Below are positions 1 to 7,268 of a stretch of 17,955 nt of DNA, piece after piece. Location of the stretch: NCBI GenBank assembly GCA_014238445.1, contig JABABC010000166.1, positions 1 through 17,955 on the forward strand, read 5' to 3'. The position numbers were made by a program, and so were the translations under genes. The DNA comes from Coxiellaceae bacterium. Lineage in GTDB: Bacteria; Pseudomonadota; Gammaproteobacteria; Coxiellales; Coxiellaceae. The notes below the pieces were generated by a model. That model saw only the letters and a list, made by a program, of their open reading frames with translations, was not told where the DNA came from and ran no database searches. Each line of letters starts with the position of its first letter. Positions within the stretch are counted from its first letter, which is position 1.

Positions 1-507
1 CATTCTTGTTTGATTAGCTCATTGGTTGTCATTATTTTCATGGCATTCTATTACTCGGTGTTTGGCTTGGTAGCAGACTTGGCTTTAATTCTAAACGTGA
101 TTTTTGTCATTGCGGTGATGTCGCTGTTAGAAGCGACCATGACGCTGCCTGGTATAGCAGGCATCGTATTAACTGTGGGTATGGCTGTGGATGCGAATGT
201 ACTGATTAATGAGCGTATTCGAGAGGAGTTGCGTAATGGTGTTTCACCTCAAGCAGCCATTAGCGCTGGGTATGATCGTGCCTTTTCAACCATTGTCGAT
301 GCCAATGTGACTACCTTAATTGTTGCTGTAGTGCTCTTTACTTTAGGCTCAGGAACCATTAAAAGTTTTGCGATTACCTTAACGATTGGCTTAGTGACTT
401 CCATGATCACGGCTATCTTTTTTACACGCGCACTGATTAATTTACTGTATGGCGGCAAATTGCAGCGTCGTTTGCGTTTAGGAATGCGATATAAGACAGG
501 GCAATAA
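1..507 (+). CDS. secD: Protein translocase subunit SecD, C-terminal part (gene starts before the window)
   Basis: SecD is the inner-membrane partner of SecF that uses the proton motive force to help pull preproteins through SecYEG. The reading frame is open from base 1, so the N-terminus and periplasmic P1 domain lie outside the window. What remains is the C-terminal membrane block. It has several hydrophobic helices and the family signature GMAVDANVLINERIREEL, followed by TIVDANVTTLI and a basic cytoplasmic tail. The stop is TAA at 505-507 and secF begins one base later, so the two are translated from one message in the usual secD-secF order. Family assignment is firm; only the visible ~168 residues can be judged. 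Confidence 0.96.
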   Translation, partial: HSCLISSLVVIIFMAFYYSVFGLVADLALILNVIFVIAVMSLLEATMTLPGIAGIVLTVGMAVDANVLINERIREELRNGVSPQAAISAGYDRAFSTIVDANVTTLIVAVVLFTLGSGTIKSFAITLTIGLVTSMITAIFFTRALINLLYGGKLQRRLRLGMRYKTGQ

Positions 508-508
508 G

Positions 509-1429
509 ATGGAATTTTTTAAAGCAAATACAACGATTCAGTTTATGCGCCAGCGTAAGTTAGCAGCGTTGTTCTCAGTGATTATTTTTGTAGCTTCACT
601 GGCAGCTTTGATTACTCAAGGGCTTCAGTTAAGTATTGAATTTACAGGCGGGACTACGTTTGATGTCACTTTCTCCCAACCTGTGAGCGACCTTAATCAA
701 CTGCGTAATGATTTGGTGGAGGCTGGTTTTTCTCAAGCCTCATTGACACGCTATGACACGGATGATATCTCTGTTCGAATTGCGCCACATGAAGAGTGGT
801 CTCAAGATGAACTGCGCGCACATTTGATGAAAGTTTTACCCTCAGATGTAAAGATTGGATCGCTGGAATATATTGGGCCTTCAGTGGGTAGGCAGCTGAT
901 GACTAATGGTGTTTTAGCCATTGTACTGGCCATGCTGGGAACTATGTTGTATATCGCGCTGCGTTTCGAGTGGCGTTTTGCGGTTAGCGCTGCAGTTGCA
1001 TTGGTACATGACCCCATTTTAATTTTGGGTATTTTTGCTTATTGTCATTTTGAGTTTAGCCTTATAGTACTCACAGCGATTCTGACCGTTATTGGTTATT
1101 CATTGAATGATACGATTGTGGTTTATGATCGTGTCCGGGAAAATTTTCGCCGTATGCGTAAAGGAACCCCTTCGAGCATTATGGATGCCTCGATTAACCA
1201 AACGCTATCACGAACGATCATGACCTCGAGTTTAACATTGGTCGTGGTCATTGCCTTGTTTCTTTACGGAGGCGAGACCGTGCATGGCTTTGCGTTAGCC
1301 CTGGCCATCGGTATTGTAGTAGGGACTTACTCTTCGATTTACGTAGCGGGTTCGCTAGCTATCTCACTAGGTTTGGATCGCCAAGATTTAATGTTACGGC
1401 CTAAAACCGCTGTTGATGATATGCCTTAG
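509..1429 (+). CDS. secF: Protein translocase subunit SecF
   Basis: This is a complete 306-aa SecF, normal length for the family. An N-terminal helix (about residues 17-36) precedes the periplasmic domain with the signature IEFTGGTTFDVTF. Five more membrane helices follow, including the conserved segment YSLNDTIVVYDRVRENFR near residues 197-214. SecF forms a complex with SecD in the inner membrane and drives late steps of protein export. The ATG lies one base after the secD stop, so expression is probably translationally coupled. No export gene follows; the next 160 bp are non-coding and then a decayed gene faces the other way. Confidence 0.97.
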   Translation: MEFFKANTTIQFMRQRKLAALFSVIIFVASLAALITQGLQLSIEFTGGTTFDVTFSQPVSDLNQLRNDLVEAGFSQASLTRYDTDDISVRIAPHEEWSQDELRAHLMKVLPSDVKIGSLEYIGPSVGRQLMTNGVLAIVLAMLGTMLYIALRFEWRFAVSAAVALVHDPILILGIFAYCHFEFSLIVLTAILTVIGYSLNDTIVVYDRVRENFRRMRKGTPSSIMDASINQTLSRTIMTSSLTLVVVIALFLYGGETVHGFALALAIGIVVGTYSSIYVAGSLAISLGLDRQDLMLRPKTAVDDMP

Positions 1430-1463
1430 GACTAATGCAAACGTTAGTTTTATAGGTGAAGCT

Positions 1464-1490
1464 AATAAGCTCAGAGGAGCCTCGCTTATT
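1464..1490 (+). terminator. Possible hairpin downstream of secF
   Basis: A 7-bp perfect inverted repeat, AATAAGC at 1464-1470 and GCTTATT at 1484-1490, lies 35 bases after the secF stop. There is no long T-run after it, so it may stabilise the 3' end or terminate weakly in both directions. It sits between convergent genes. Confidence 0.3.
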
Positions 1491-1587
1491 CTACCTGCGT
1501 ATTTATTTAAACCTCCCCCTGTAGTATTTGACTCAAGTACTTAGCAATAGATCACTAGTTCGCAGTATGGGGATAAGCCATGGTTCG

Positions 1588-2109
1588 TTATTGAGGATCT
1601 ATTATTGCGTCTATGTGGCGCAAGTAGGCATCAACTTGCAGAGGAGCTTTCGTTGCATGTGACACCAGCTAATTGAATGTGAGGTGTGAACCTTGCTGAT
1701 GAATGTTTTTCTTTAGCCAATGATTAATAGTACGAAATTGACCAGAAGCTAAGTCAGCCTCCATGGATGGTAAGTCCTCTTGTAGACTTTTAAACAGTTG
1801 CGCTGCCAGCAACAGGCCTAATGCATACGCAGGGAAATAACCAAAACTACCGCCAGCCCAATGCACATCTTGCATCACGCCATTAGCATCTGAGTCAGGC
1901 TGTAAGCCAAGATAAGCATGCATCTTCTCGTTCCAAACCGCTGGTAAGTCTTTAACCGTGATGGATTTATTAAATAAAGCTTGTTCTATTTCATAACGGA
2001 TAATAATGTGAAGGGGGTAGGTGACACTATTCGCTTGTGTTCTCATTAGACCTGGTGCGACACGATGAAGTGCGGCATGGAGACTTTGTGCATTAAACGT
2101 GAGCGTCAC
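1588..2109 (-). pseudogene. Carboxypeptidase Taq (M32), C-terminal remnant with a nonsense codon
   Basis: M32 enzymes are cytoplasmic zinc carboxypeptidases of about 500 residues. This frame carries the family's C-terminal region: NSVTYPLHIIIRYEIEQAL, LPAVWNEKMHAYLGLQP and DVHWAGGSFGYFPAYALG. The zinc-binding HEXXH part is absent. The frame stops at a TAG (1669-1671) right after HLTFN. The same frame then continues past it with LVSHATKAPLQVDAYLRHIDA to a TAA at 1588-1590, which is how M32 proteins end. One substitution (GAG to TAG would suffice) therefore created the internal stop. Upstream the frame is closed by TAG just before a GTG at 2107-2109, so there is no proper start. The N-terminal piece of apparently the same gene is at 3093-3227 in the same orientation. 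Confidence 0.88.
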
Positions 2110-2190
2110 ACCAACTACCCCCTAGTAAAATAATTTAACCCTGCTAGCCTTTGGTTTTATTGTTAGCCTCGTAAGTTAAGTTATGGTAGT

Positions 2191-2245
2191 AGAGCGCAAG
2201 CTATTAATCTTTGGTAGTCACTTTTACAAGATTAATATTCCAAGG
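2191..2245 (-). repeat. Left copy of a diverged 55-bp direct repeat
   Basis: On the minus strand this begins CCTTGGAATATTAATCT and ends GCGCTCT. It matches 3035-3089 at 44 of 55 positions by eye, without gaps. It holds the last codons and stop of the small frame at 2204-2320, and with its partner it brackets the NTPase gene. Confidence 0.75.
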
Positions 2246-2320
2246 GATGGCGTATTTCTGTAGTATTCCGAGCATACTTAATGACTGACACCCCATCACA
2301 ATCTCTAGATGAATGTCCAT
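2204..2320 (-). pseudogene. 38-codon remnant of an unrecognised gene's 3' end
   Basis: A short minus-strand frame starts at ATG 2318-2320, 11 bases after the stop of the NTPase gene, and ends at TAA 2204-2206. It encodes a peptide with GCQSLSMLGILQKYAIPWNI and a tail LVKVTTKD. It is probably not an independent gene. The tail sequence PWNINLVKVTTKD recurs as PWNIDLIKVASKDQ in the right-hand repeat at 3035-3089. This indicates that both are 3' ends of the same, otherwise missing, gene type. I do not recognise the family. The frame could alternatively be a genuine small ORF coupled to the NTPase gene. Confidence 0.45.
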
Positions 2321-2331
2321 GTTATAGAAGA

Positions 2332-2886
2332 TTACTCTTGAAGTGTTTCTAGGATGAAATTGACCCGTGCAATAATATCGATTTTAGGAACTTCAATTAT
2401 CTGATAGCTATAATCCAGATAAGCTTGTTTAATGCGTTCATAGGATTCTTCAATATCGTTAAAATCAGTGGGTCGTATCTCATCAGACTTAAAGATATCC
2501 TTCCATGGTGGGAATAAAAAGACATGGGAATGATAGCGATGCGTCTCAATTAAATGAGCGGTTTCTGCTGAGACCTGACCTAATATGGCTGAAGCAGCAT
2601 ATGCCGCATCAGGCAGGCCGCGATCAAAAAAAATAATATTATCGTTATGGGCATGATCTAAAAAATCTGCAACACATTGTTTAAGCATGAGCGTACAATA
2701 TGCCGGTTTATCCGTATCTAGAAGTGAAACGCCGTATGATTGTTGGTACGCTTTAATCACTTTTCGTGCGGCTTCAGGGACTGTTTGGAACCCTTTCTGA
2801 CTCAATGCTTTGAGTGCTGAAGTTTTCCCTGAACTAGGTGTACCAGCAAAGACGTAAAAGTTGGGTTTATGTATGGGTTTTTTCAT
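2332..2886 (-). CDS. P-loop NTPase / kinase-like protein (AAA_28 type)
   Basis: A predicted soluble protein of 184 aa from the ATG at 2884-2886. An in-frame ATG at 2938-2940 and a TTG at 2944-2946 would add 18 or 20 residues, but neither has a better ribosome site. A Walker A motif GTPSSGKT lies near the N-terminus. The acidic segment IIFFDRGLPDAAYA resembles the Walker B/substrate region of small NadR- or Ttd14-like ATPases. A typical family ending, QIIEVPKIDIIARVNFIL, follows. The substrate cannot be told. The gene is intact but sits inside the wreck of the M32 carboxypeptidase gene, between two diverged direct repeats, so it looks like an inserted cassette. Fold assignment is fairly sure; biological role is unknown. 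Confidence 0.8.
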   Translation of the reverse strand: MKKPIHKPNFYVFAGTPSSGKTSALKALSQKGFQTVPEAARKVIKAYQQSYGVSLLDTDKPAYCTLMLKQCVADFLDHAHNDNIIFFDRGLPDAAYAASAILGQVSAETAHLIETHRYHSHVFLFPPWKDIFKSDEIRPTDFNDIEESYERIKQAYLDYSYQIIEVPKIDIIARVNFILETLQE

Positions 2887-3034
2887 AGTTGTTGTCTCAC
2901 TCGTTTTATTATGAGGATAAGAAACAAAAGTCGAATGCATATTCAACTATCAGATGATTTTTTACCTTTCGTTTCGATATTCTGACATATCCTTGTGCCG
3001 ATAGTAGTGTGAGCGTCAAAGTTTAAATTGTCAA

Positions 3035-3089
3035 AGAGCGTAAGTTATTGATCTTTTGAGGCCACTTTTATGAGATCAATATTCCATGG
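3035..3089 (-). repeat. Right copy of the diverged 55-bp direct repeat
   Basis: On the minus strand it begins CCATGGAATATTGATCT and ends ACGCTCT. It encodes PWNIDLIKVASKDQ followed by a stop, matching the tail of the small frame at 2204-2320. It begins four bases after the last recognisable M32 codon (3093), so it marks the breakpoint of the disrupted carboxypeptidase. Confidence 0.75.
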
Positions 3090-3092
3090 CAG

Positions 3093-3227
3093 CAATGCCT
3101 CATTGCGTTAATCAGAACCACCAACTGGCATCATAACGGCTTCGTCCCACTCTATAAATTCTTGTAGTTTAAGTAAAGTGATAAACTGATCAAATCGAGT
3201 GATTAATGCTTGGTAATGTGACGCCAT
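3093..3227 (-). pseudogene. Carboxypeptidase Taq (M32), N-terminal remnant with a nonsense codon
   Basis: The ATG at 3225-3227 has a good ribosome site (AAGGA, 7 bases upstream). The frame reads YQALITRFDQFITLLKLQEF and then IEWDEAVMMPVGGSD, the characteristic start of M32 carboxypeptidases (W-D-x-x-x-M-M-P). A TAA at 3108-3110 interrupts it. Beyond the TAA the same frame reads RNEAL, which again fits the family, so a single substitution made the stop. After RNEAL the homology ends and the 55-bp repeat begins. The protein's middle, including the zinc site, is missing. Only about 45 of ~500 codons remain here, and the C-terminal part lies at 1588-2109. Confidence 0.82.
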
Positions 3228-3415
3228 GGTATGTCCTTATATTGCGTATTACGTTAAAGATTACCAAAGGGGATGCTTGAAATCACCTCCTAATGCTAAT
3301 GAGATAGTATTAATGAGCTGTTCACTTTAGGTTTCTTTATGGCATTGCGTTTTGATGATGCGAATGAATAATTGGAGGCCCTATCTTATTTTTAGTGTTG
3401 GTTGGTAGCATGTCG

Positions 3416-4408
3416 TTATTTTTTTTCATTAGTGGGGCACACAGTAGTTAACCTCGAGTAAGGGGTATTTTCTTTTGCATTGTCCCCTTTTTCTTTGGCA
3501 TCCTCTTTTTCGTCCGAATGCTTTTTTTTAGCATTCAGGGTTTGGACAGTAATATCCATTAATGGGTTTCTTACTTGACGATTTTTATCCACTCTATCAA
3601 TTCGCTTGCCTTCATTGTGAAATAGTGATCCTGTCATTTCACTGTATCCATTAATCGATGTTTTGCTATCATGATGATTAGATGATATTTCAAGTGCTCC
3701 AGGTAACTTTTTAGGTGTTCTTGATTGAGTAAACTCAGATAAATTGTATTGATTTTTATAAGCTTTATGGCAAAGAAATTTTGTATCAGGTTTCGATAAT
3801 TTCTCAATGCCACTATAAGGATTGGAGATCTTATCATCAATAGACGCTGCTCGATAACGATCAATGTCCAATAAAATATGTGAGGTAAGATACTCGAATA
3901 ATTGATAGTGACTGTGACCCTTATCTTTCATAGATTTGAGTAGTGTTTGATATCCTCGAATTTGTGATTGAAGTGTATGCAGATGGTTAATTCGACATTT
4001 TTTTTCTTTTTGATCGATTGGGTTTTTATGTGCTTGGTCGATACTATGTATCTTAATGATCCGGCTTGCGATATTGGTTAGCTGTTCAAAGCACCTTGTT
4101 GTTTCCTCATCCGCCACACCCACCACATGAATGAAATTATGGGCATCACCTGTGAGTGCTTTTCCGTTGTTATCGATTGCTGCTCCAAATAAGGGTATGC
4201 GATTCTCGTCAGGTGATACAGGTTGGAAGGCCCCGCGACTGCTTGCCAATCGGTTGTATTTGTTTGTGCTGACGCTATAGGAGTTAAATATAATGTTATC
4301 AATCGATATCTGATACGTGGGCTTGACGTTATCAGGACTAAACCCATTTTTTTTTGGGGCTTTCTTTTTGGGCGATTTAATCACCCACTCATCTTCTCCT
4401 GGTCGCAT
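3416..4408 (-). CDS. Unrecognised 330-aa basic protein, possible secreted effector
   Basis: I do not recognise this protein. It has no signal peptide or membrane helix and appears soluble. The N-terminus is lysine-rich (SPKKKAPKKNGF, about residues 12-23). The centre, roughly residues 100-200, looks helical. The C-terminal third is polar and disordered-looking, with a lysine/glutamate-rich run KKKHSDEKEDAKEKGDNAKE close to the end. Such a hydrophilic, Glu-rich C-terminus is seen in many Dot/Icm type IV effectors, which makes an effector role conceivable, but nothing in the sequence proves it. The ATG at 4406-4408 lacks a strong ribosome site. The gene stands alone, with 188 bp to the M32 remnant and 492 bp to the cold shock gene. 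Confidence 0.65.
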   Translation of the reverse strand: MRPGEDEWVIKSPKKKAPKKNGFSPDNVKPTYQISIDNIIFNSYSVSTNKYNRLASSRGAFQPVSPDENRIPLFGAAIDNNGKALTGDAHNFIHVVGVADEETTRCFEQLTNIASRIIKIHSIDQAHKNPIDQKEKKCRINHLHTLQSQIRGYQTLLKSMKDKGHSHYQLFEYLTSHILLDIDRYRAASIDDKISNPYSGIEKLSKPDTKFLCHKAYKNQYNLSEFTQSRTPKKLPGALEISSNHHDSKTSINGYSEMTGSLFHNEGKRIDRVDKNRQVRNPLMDITVQTLNAKKKHSDEKEDAKEKGDNAKENTPYSRLTTVCPTNEKK

Positions 4409-4900
4409 CGGTTTGTCTCACATTTAGTTCCTTTATTGTACATTCATATACTTAAGGTAATATTAAATTTAAGTGTTACCGGTATGTTGCTGAGGATAAA
4501 TGATCCGATTTATTGACTTAAGTCATCGGGAATATGATTTAAATTAAAATTATTTGTTAAAAATCAGTGGGTTAGTATTAATATATTGATGATAGGCAAG
4601 TAAGATGCTAGCGATCATTTTTAGAGTGACAGAATGAGCGTTTTATCGTCTCTTGCTATAACGTTAGAATGATATTCATATTATAAAATATTGTAATTTC
4701 AGTTACATACAGGTGTTACCTCTATTTTAGGTGCGACATTATTTTCTTGAATCGTTGAGTTGGCTTTCGATGGCTGGTGTGTTGTTGATATGAACTGGAA
4801 TTCTAGAAGAGTTTTTATTGCTATTATGCTGCAGATGGTTTATCTTTCCCTTGTCTTAAATACTAGACATTTGATTTTAATAATATAAAAGGTACTTTTC
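4409..4900. other. 492-bp AT-rich intergenic region upstream of the cold shock gene
   Basis: It lies between divergent genes, so promoters for both should be here. I see a perfect palindrome GACTTAAGTC at 4515-4524, flanked by CCGAT (4505-4509) and ATCGG (4525-4529). No convincing cold-box or sigma-70 pair stands out. A 32-codon hydrophobic frame at 4790-4888 lacks a ribosome site and is not called. Confidence 0.4.
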
Positions 4901-5095
4901 ATGCAAACCGGTATAGTAAAATTTTTCAATCATGATAAAGCATATGGCTTTATAACTCCTGACGATGGTAGTAAGGATGTTTTCGTTCATAAAAATGGTA
5001 TCAAAGCAGGTAATCTGCATGACGGTACTAAAGTTCAGTTCGAAACTGAAAATTCGCCTAAAGGTTTAAGCGCGATTGAAGTGGAAGTTATCTAA
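4901..5095 (+). CDS. Cold shock protein (CspA family)
   Basis: A single cold-shock domain of 64 aa, close to the usual 65-70. It carries the RNA-binding motifs RNP1 (KAYGFITPD) and RNP2 (DVFVHK) within the five-stranded OB fold, starting MQTGIVKFFNHDK. Such proteins bind single-stranded RNA/DNA and act as RNA chaperones or antiterminators. One aromatic of the usual KGFGFI motif is kept as Y. The start at 4901 is preceded by AAAGGTAC about 8 bases upstream. It is monocistronic: a strong terminator follows 31 bases after the stop. Which csp paralogue it is cannot be decided here, and it may not be cold-inducible. Confidence 0.95.
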   Translation: MQTGIVKFFNHDKAYGFITPDDGSKDVFVHKNGIKAGNLHDGTKVQFETENSPKGLSAIEVEVI

Positions 5096-5125
5096 TTTAA
5101 CTTTCTATAAGTCAATGCTTATATA

Positions 5126-5176
5126 AACCGCTAGTTAAGAGCAGTGTTTTACTGCAGGAGACTAGCGGTTTTTTTT
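5126..5176 (+). terminator. Rho-independent terminator of the cold shock gene
   Basis: A perfect 10-bp stem (AACCGCTAGT at 5126-5135 with ACTAGCGGTT at 5161-5170) is followed by eight T (5169-5176). Inside its loop lies a second stem, GCAGT at 5141-5145 with ACTGC at 5151-5155. Confidence 0.93.
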
Positions 5177-5335
5177 GTAGAATATCTGATTTCTTCCGCT
5201 CAGATCCTATTGTTATGAAAGAATGCTACCCATTAATTTTGGTTTTTAAATGATTCCAGCGACGATAGAGTGGTATTCCTGCTGAAGAACACCTCTCCTT
5301 TGGTCTGTTACTACTCTCACTCTACTCATTGATAA

Positions 5336-5608
5336 CTTGCCTATTCATTGAGCTATAGACATAGAGAAGAACTGATGGCAGAACGCGGGGTTGATATCGA
5401 CCATTCAACCATCAACTGCTGGGTTATTAAATACGCTCTTTTATTAGAAATAGCCTTCACTAAACGCTATAAAGCTCAAGTGGGTGGTCGTTGGCATATG
5501 GATGAGACTACTATCAAGGTCAAAGGGATGTGGAACTATCTCTATCGTGCTGTCGATAAATGTGGGGCGACTATTGATTTCATGTTATCAAAAAAACGCG
5601 ATAATTAG
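5336..5608 (+). pseudogene. IS6-family transposase, N-terminal/central fragment
   Basis: The frame opens after a TAA at 5333-5335 and reads YSLSYRHREELMAERGVDID, then a segment with WHMDETTIKVKGMWNYLYRA and DFMLSKKRDN before a TAG at 5606-5608. This is the HTH-to-first-aspartate part of IS6/IS26-like DDE transposases; the D of MDETTIKVKG is the first catalytic residue. The second D, the E and the C-terminus are missing, as is the true start. A TTG at 5348 is the only possible initiator. It is a dead fragment. A C-terminal IS6 fragment occurs at 15513-15791. The two overlap by about ten residues with different sequence (DFMLSKKRDN against DAYLNQTRNK), so they are probably from different copies. 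Confidence 0.87.
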
Positions 5609-5739
5609 GGCGCGGATTTCTCAATCTGTATTATAATGCCCCTATGATTGTTTGCACTGTTGAGCTAGCGTTGGTGCATGTACCCACCCCTGACCCCAAT
5701 AGATCCAAATGATTTTTGGCAATTGCTTCATGATAAAAC

Positions 5740-6552
5740 TCAGTGCTCGCTTATCGGAAGGGCACTTTTTATGTTGATGAAATGCTGATTAACATAGTTA
5801 ACTATTTCGAGGGCAACTGCCCATTTATTGTCTGAATATTCTTTTTTTGACAAGGATGGATTATCTCGATCAAAGTTTGTTAAACCTGCAATCACTAATA
5901 ATTTAGGTGAGCCGTCATTTTTTTCTCCCATAACTATTGGAAATCCAAGGCTATTTGATGACAACATAACATTATGTGAATCGCATGTTTTTTGTTTTTT
6001 AGAGTGGTAGGCGGTAGTATACAACTCAACTGCAGGCGGTAAAGCGGAAGCAATTTGATTGGGTATTGTTAAACATTCCCCCTTATAGTTAATACGAACT
6101 ATTTTAAAAAGTGTTCCTATATTAGTTTTATTAGAATTAGGGTGCATTCCTCCCGTTTGCAAAGAAACTATCAATTTTGGTGAGTAATTTGATAATAAAT
6201 ATTTAATGAATTGAATACATTCAGTTGGCTTTCCTTTAACACCAAGATTGGCGCACGTTGCTAAAGGCCAGACAACAACCGCATTGTAATATTTATAGTA
6301 ATAACCGGCAGTCTTACCATGAATAACAATAGGGGTTTCTTTTCCCCGTGATGGATTAGACTTCATGATGTCAAAGGTATATTTATTCCATGATAAAATT
6401 ATTAACGGGGTATTTGTAGGGCGATTAGCATCCACATTATTCTGTATTTGATCTTGTCCACCTAAGGCAGGTGGCGTTAAAACAGGCAGTATGGACAAGA
6501 TAATAACAAAAATCACGCTAATTATTCTAAAATACATAAGAAAACTCGCCAT
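5740..6552 (-). CDS. Exported protein, possibly nucleoside-phosphorylase-like
   Basis: A 270-aa protein beginning with a hydrophobic signal sequence (about residues 7-30, followed by PPALGGQ), so it is probably exported to the periplasm or beyond. After Met1 there is also Met6, which has a slightly better purine stretch upstream. The mature part has a beta-alpha pattern. Segments such as SPKLIVSLQTGG, IGTLFKIVRI and LLVIAGLTNFDRDNP, followed by a final helix WAVALEIVNYV, resemble the layout of PNP/UDP phosphorylase domains. That resemblance is by eye only, and substrate residues could not be matched. A TATAAT at about 6569-6574 on the minus strand may be its -10 box. It is a single gene between an IS6 fragment and an IS3-family element. 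Confidence 0.6.
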   Translation of the reverse strand: MASFLMYFRIISVIFVIILSILPVLTPPALGGQDQIQNNVDANRPTNTPLIILSWNKYTFDIMKSNPSRGKETPIVIHGKTAGYYYKYYNAVVVWPLATCANLGVKGKPTECIQFIKYLLSNYSPKLIVSLQTGGMHPNSNKTNIGTLFKIVRINYKGECLTIPNQIASALPPAVELYTTAYHSKKQKTCDSHNVMLSSNSLGFPIVMGEKNDGSPKLLVIAGLTNFDRDNPSLSKKEYSDNKWAVALEIVNYVNQHFINIKSALPISEH

Positions 6553-6834
6553 TAAATAGATGTTTTAATTATACGCTAATTTCAGTTTAAGTGTTTGTTT
6601 TAAAGATATCTTCTTAATTTTAGCGTTGACTGACCGCAAATCACAGTACATAACTTTCACCGAACATCACATTAACCGCACTGTCTTTAAACTGACTGCT
6701 GGTTGTTCTTTAACATCCAGCTCGCTTTCACATAAAGGTAGTTAAATGGTGTTAGCTACACACTTTTATGGGTGCTGTAGTAGCCCCCTAAAAGTAAGGA
6801 CCACCTCTTAACTAACTGAAAAGAGGTAATAAAA

Positions 6835-7212
6835 ATGAAAGACTTAAATTCATCAGATCAAGCACCCAAGCGTCGTCGCTATCCAGCTCTTGAAAAGAAG
6901 CGCATAGTCGAGGAAACTTACGAGCCAGGCAGCAGCGTATCGTACGTAGCTCGGCAACACGGCCTAAGACCAGGATTACTGTATAAGTGGAGGCTAGCTT
7001 TGGAAAAAGGTGCATTGACGGGTGTGGATTGTGAAGACGCGGTTGTGTCAAAAAAAGAGATGAAAAAGTTGAAGCAGCGCATACGCGAGCTTGAGGCAGC
7101 GCTTGGACGGAAGACGCTGGACAATGAGATATTAAAAGAAGCGGTAAAGCTGGGTCGCGAAAAAAAACTGATCTCGCGACAACCATTGGACGGTCTGGAC
7201 GATTTGGAATAA
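6835..7212 (+). CDS. IS3-family transposase OrfA
   Basis: The 125-aa DNA-binding subunit of the element. An HTH_Tnp domain (YPALEKKRIVEETYEPGSSV, then VARQHGLRPGLLYKWR) occupies about residues 16-60. A coiled coil follows (KKEMKKLKQRIRELEAAL and on, about residues 72-100) that in this family mediates multimerisation. The start ATG has AGAGGTAA upstream. Shortly before its end lies an eight-A run (7160-7167), where a -1 shift fuses it to OrfB; unshifted translation ends at 7212. Length is close to that of IS2 OrfA. Confidence 0.92.
   Translation: MKDLNSSDQAPKRRRYPALEKKRIVEETYEPGSSVSYVARQHGLRPGLLYKWRLALEKGALTGVDCEDAVVSKKEMKKLKQRIRELEAALGRKTLDNEILKEAVKLGREKKLISRQPLDGLDDLE
7160..7167 (+). promoter_or_regulatory. 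Programmed -1 frameshift site between orfA and orfB
   Basis: The codons GAA AAA AAA CTG give a run of eight A. Slipping back one base leads into the frame TDLATTIGRSGRFGIRAL and on to LQRRLNM, open without a stop into OrfB. A perfect inverted repeat GTCGCGA (7154-7160) and TCGCGAC (7174-7180) surrounds the run. Confidence 0.8.
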
Positions 7213-7268
7213 GAGCACTGGCACGTGCACTCGATCTTTCCCGTTCAAATTTACAAAGGCGATTAAAC

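Noticed and set aside
4790..4888. A 32-codon hydrophobic plus-strand frame just before the cold shock gene
   Set aside because: It has no ribosome site and no recognisable features; AT-rich leader DNA readily gives such frames.
5654..5662. GCACTGTTG, resembling the IS26 terminal repeat, next to the IS6 fragment
   Set aside because: Only nine bases match and the orientation is wrong for the right end of the fragment at 5336-5608.
6684..6713. GTTCTTTAACA, resembling the boxA of a ribosomal RNA leader
   Set aside because: A short match without boxB/boxC context or any rRNA sequence nearby.
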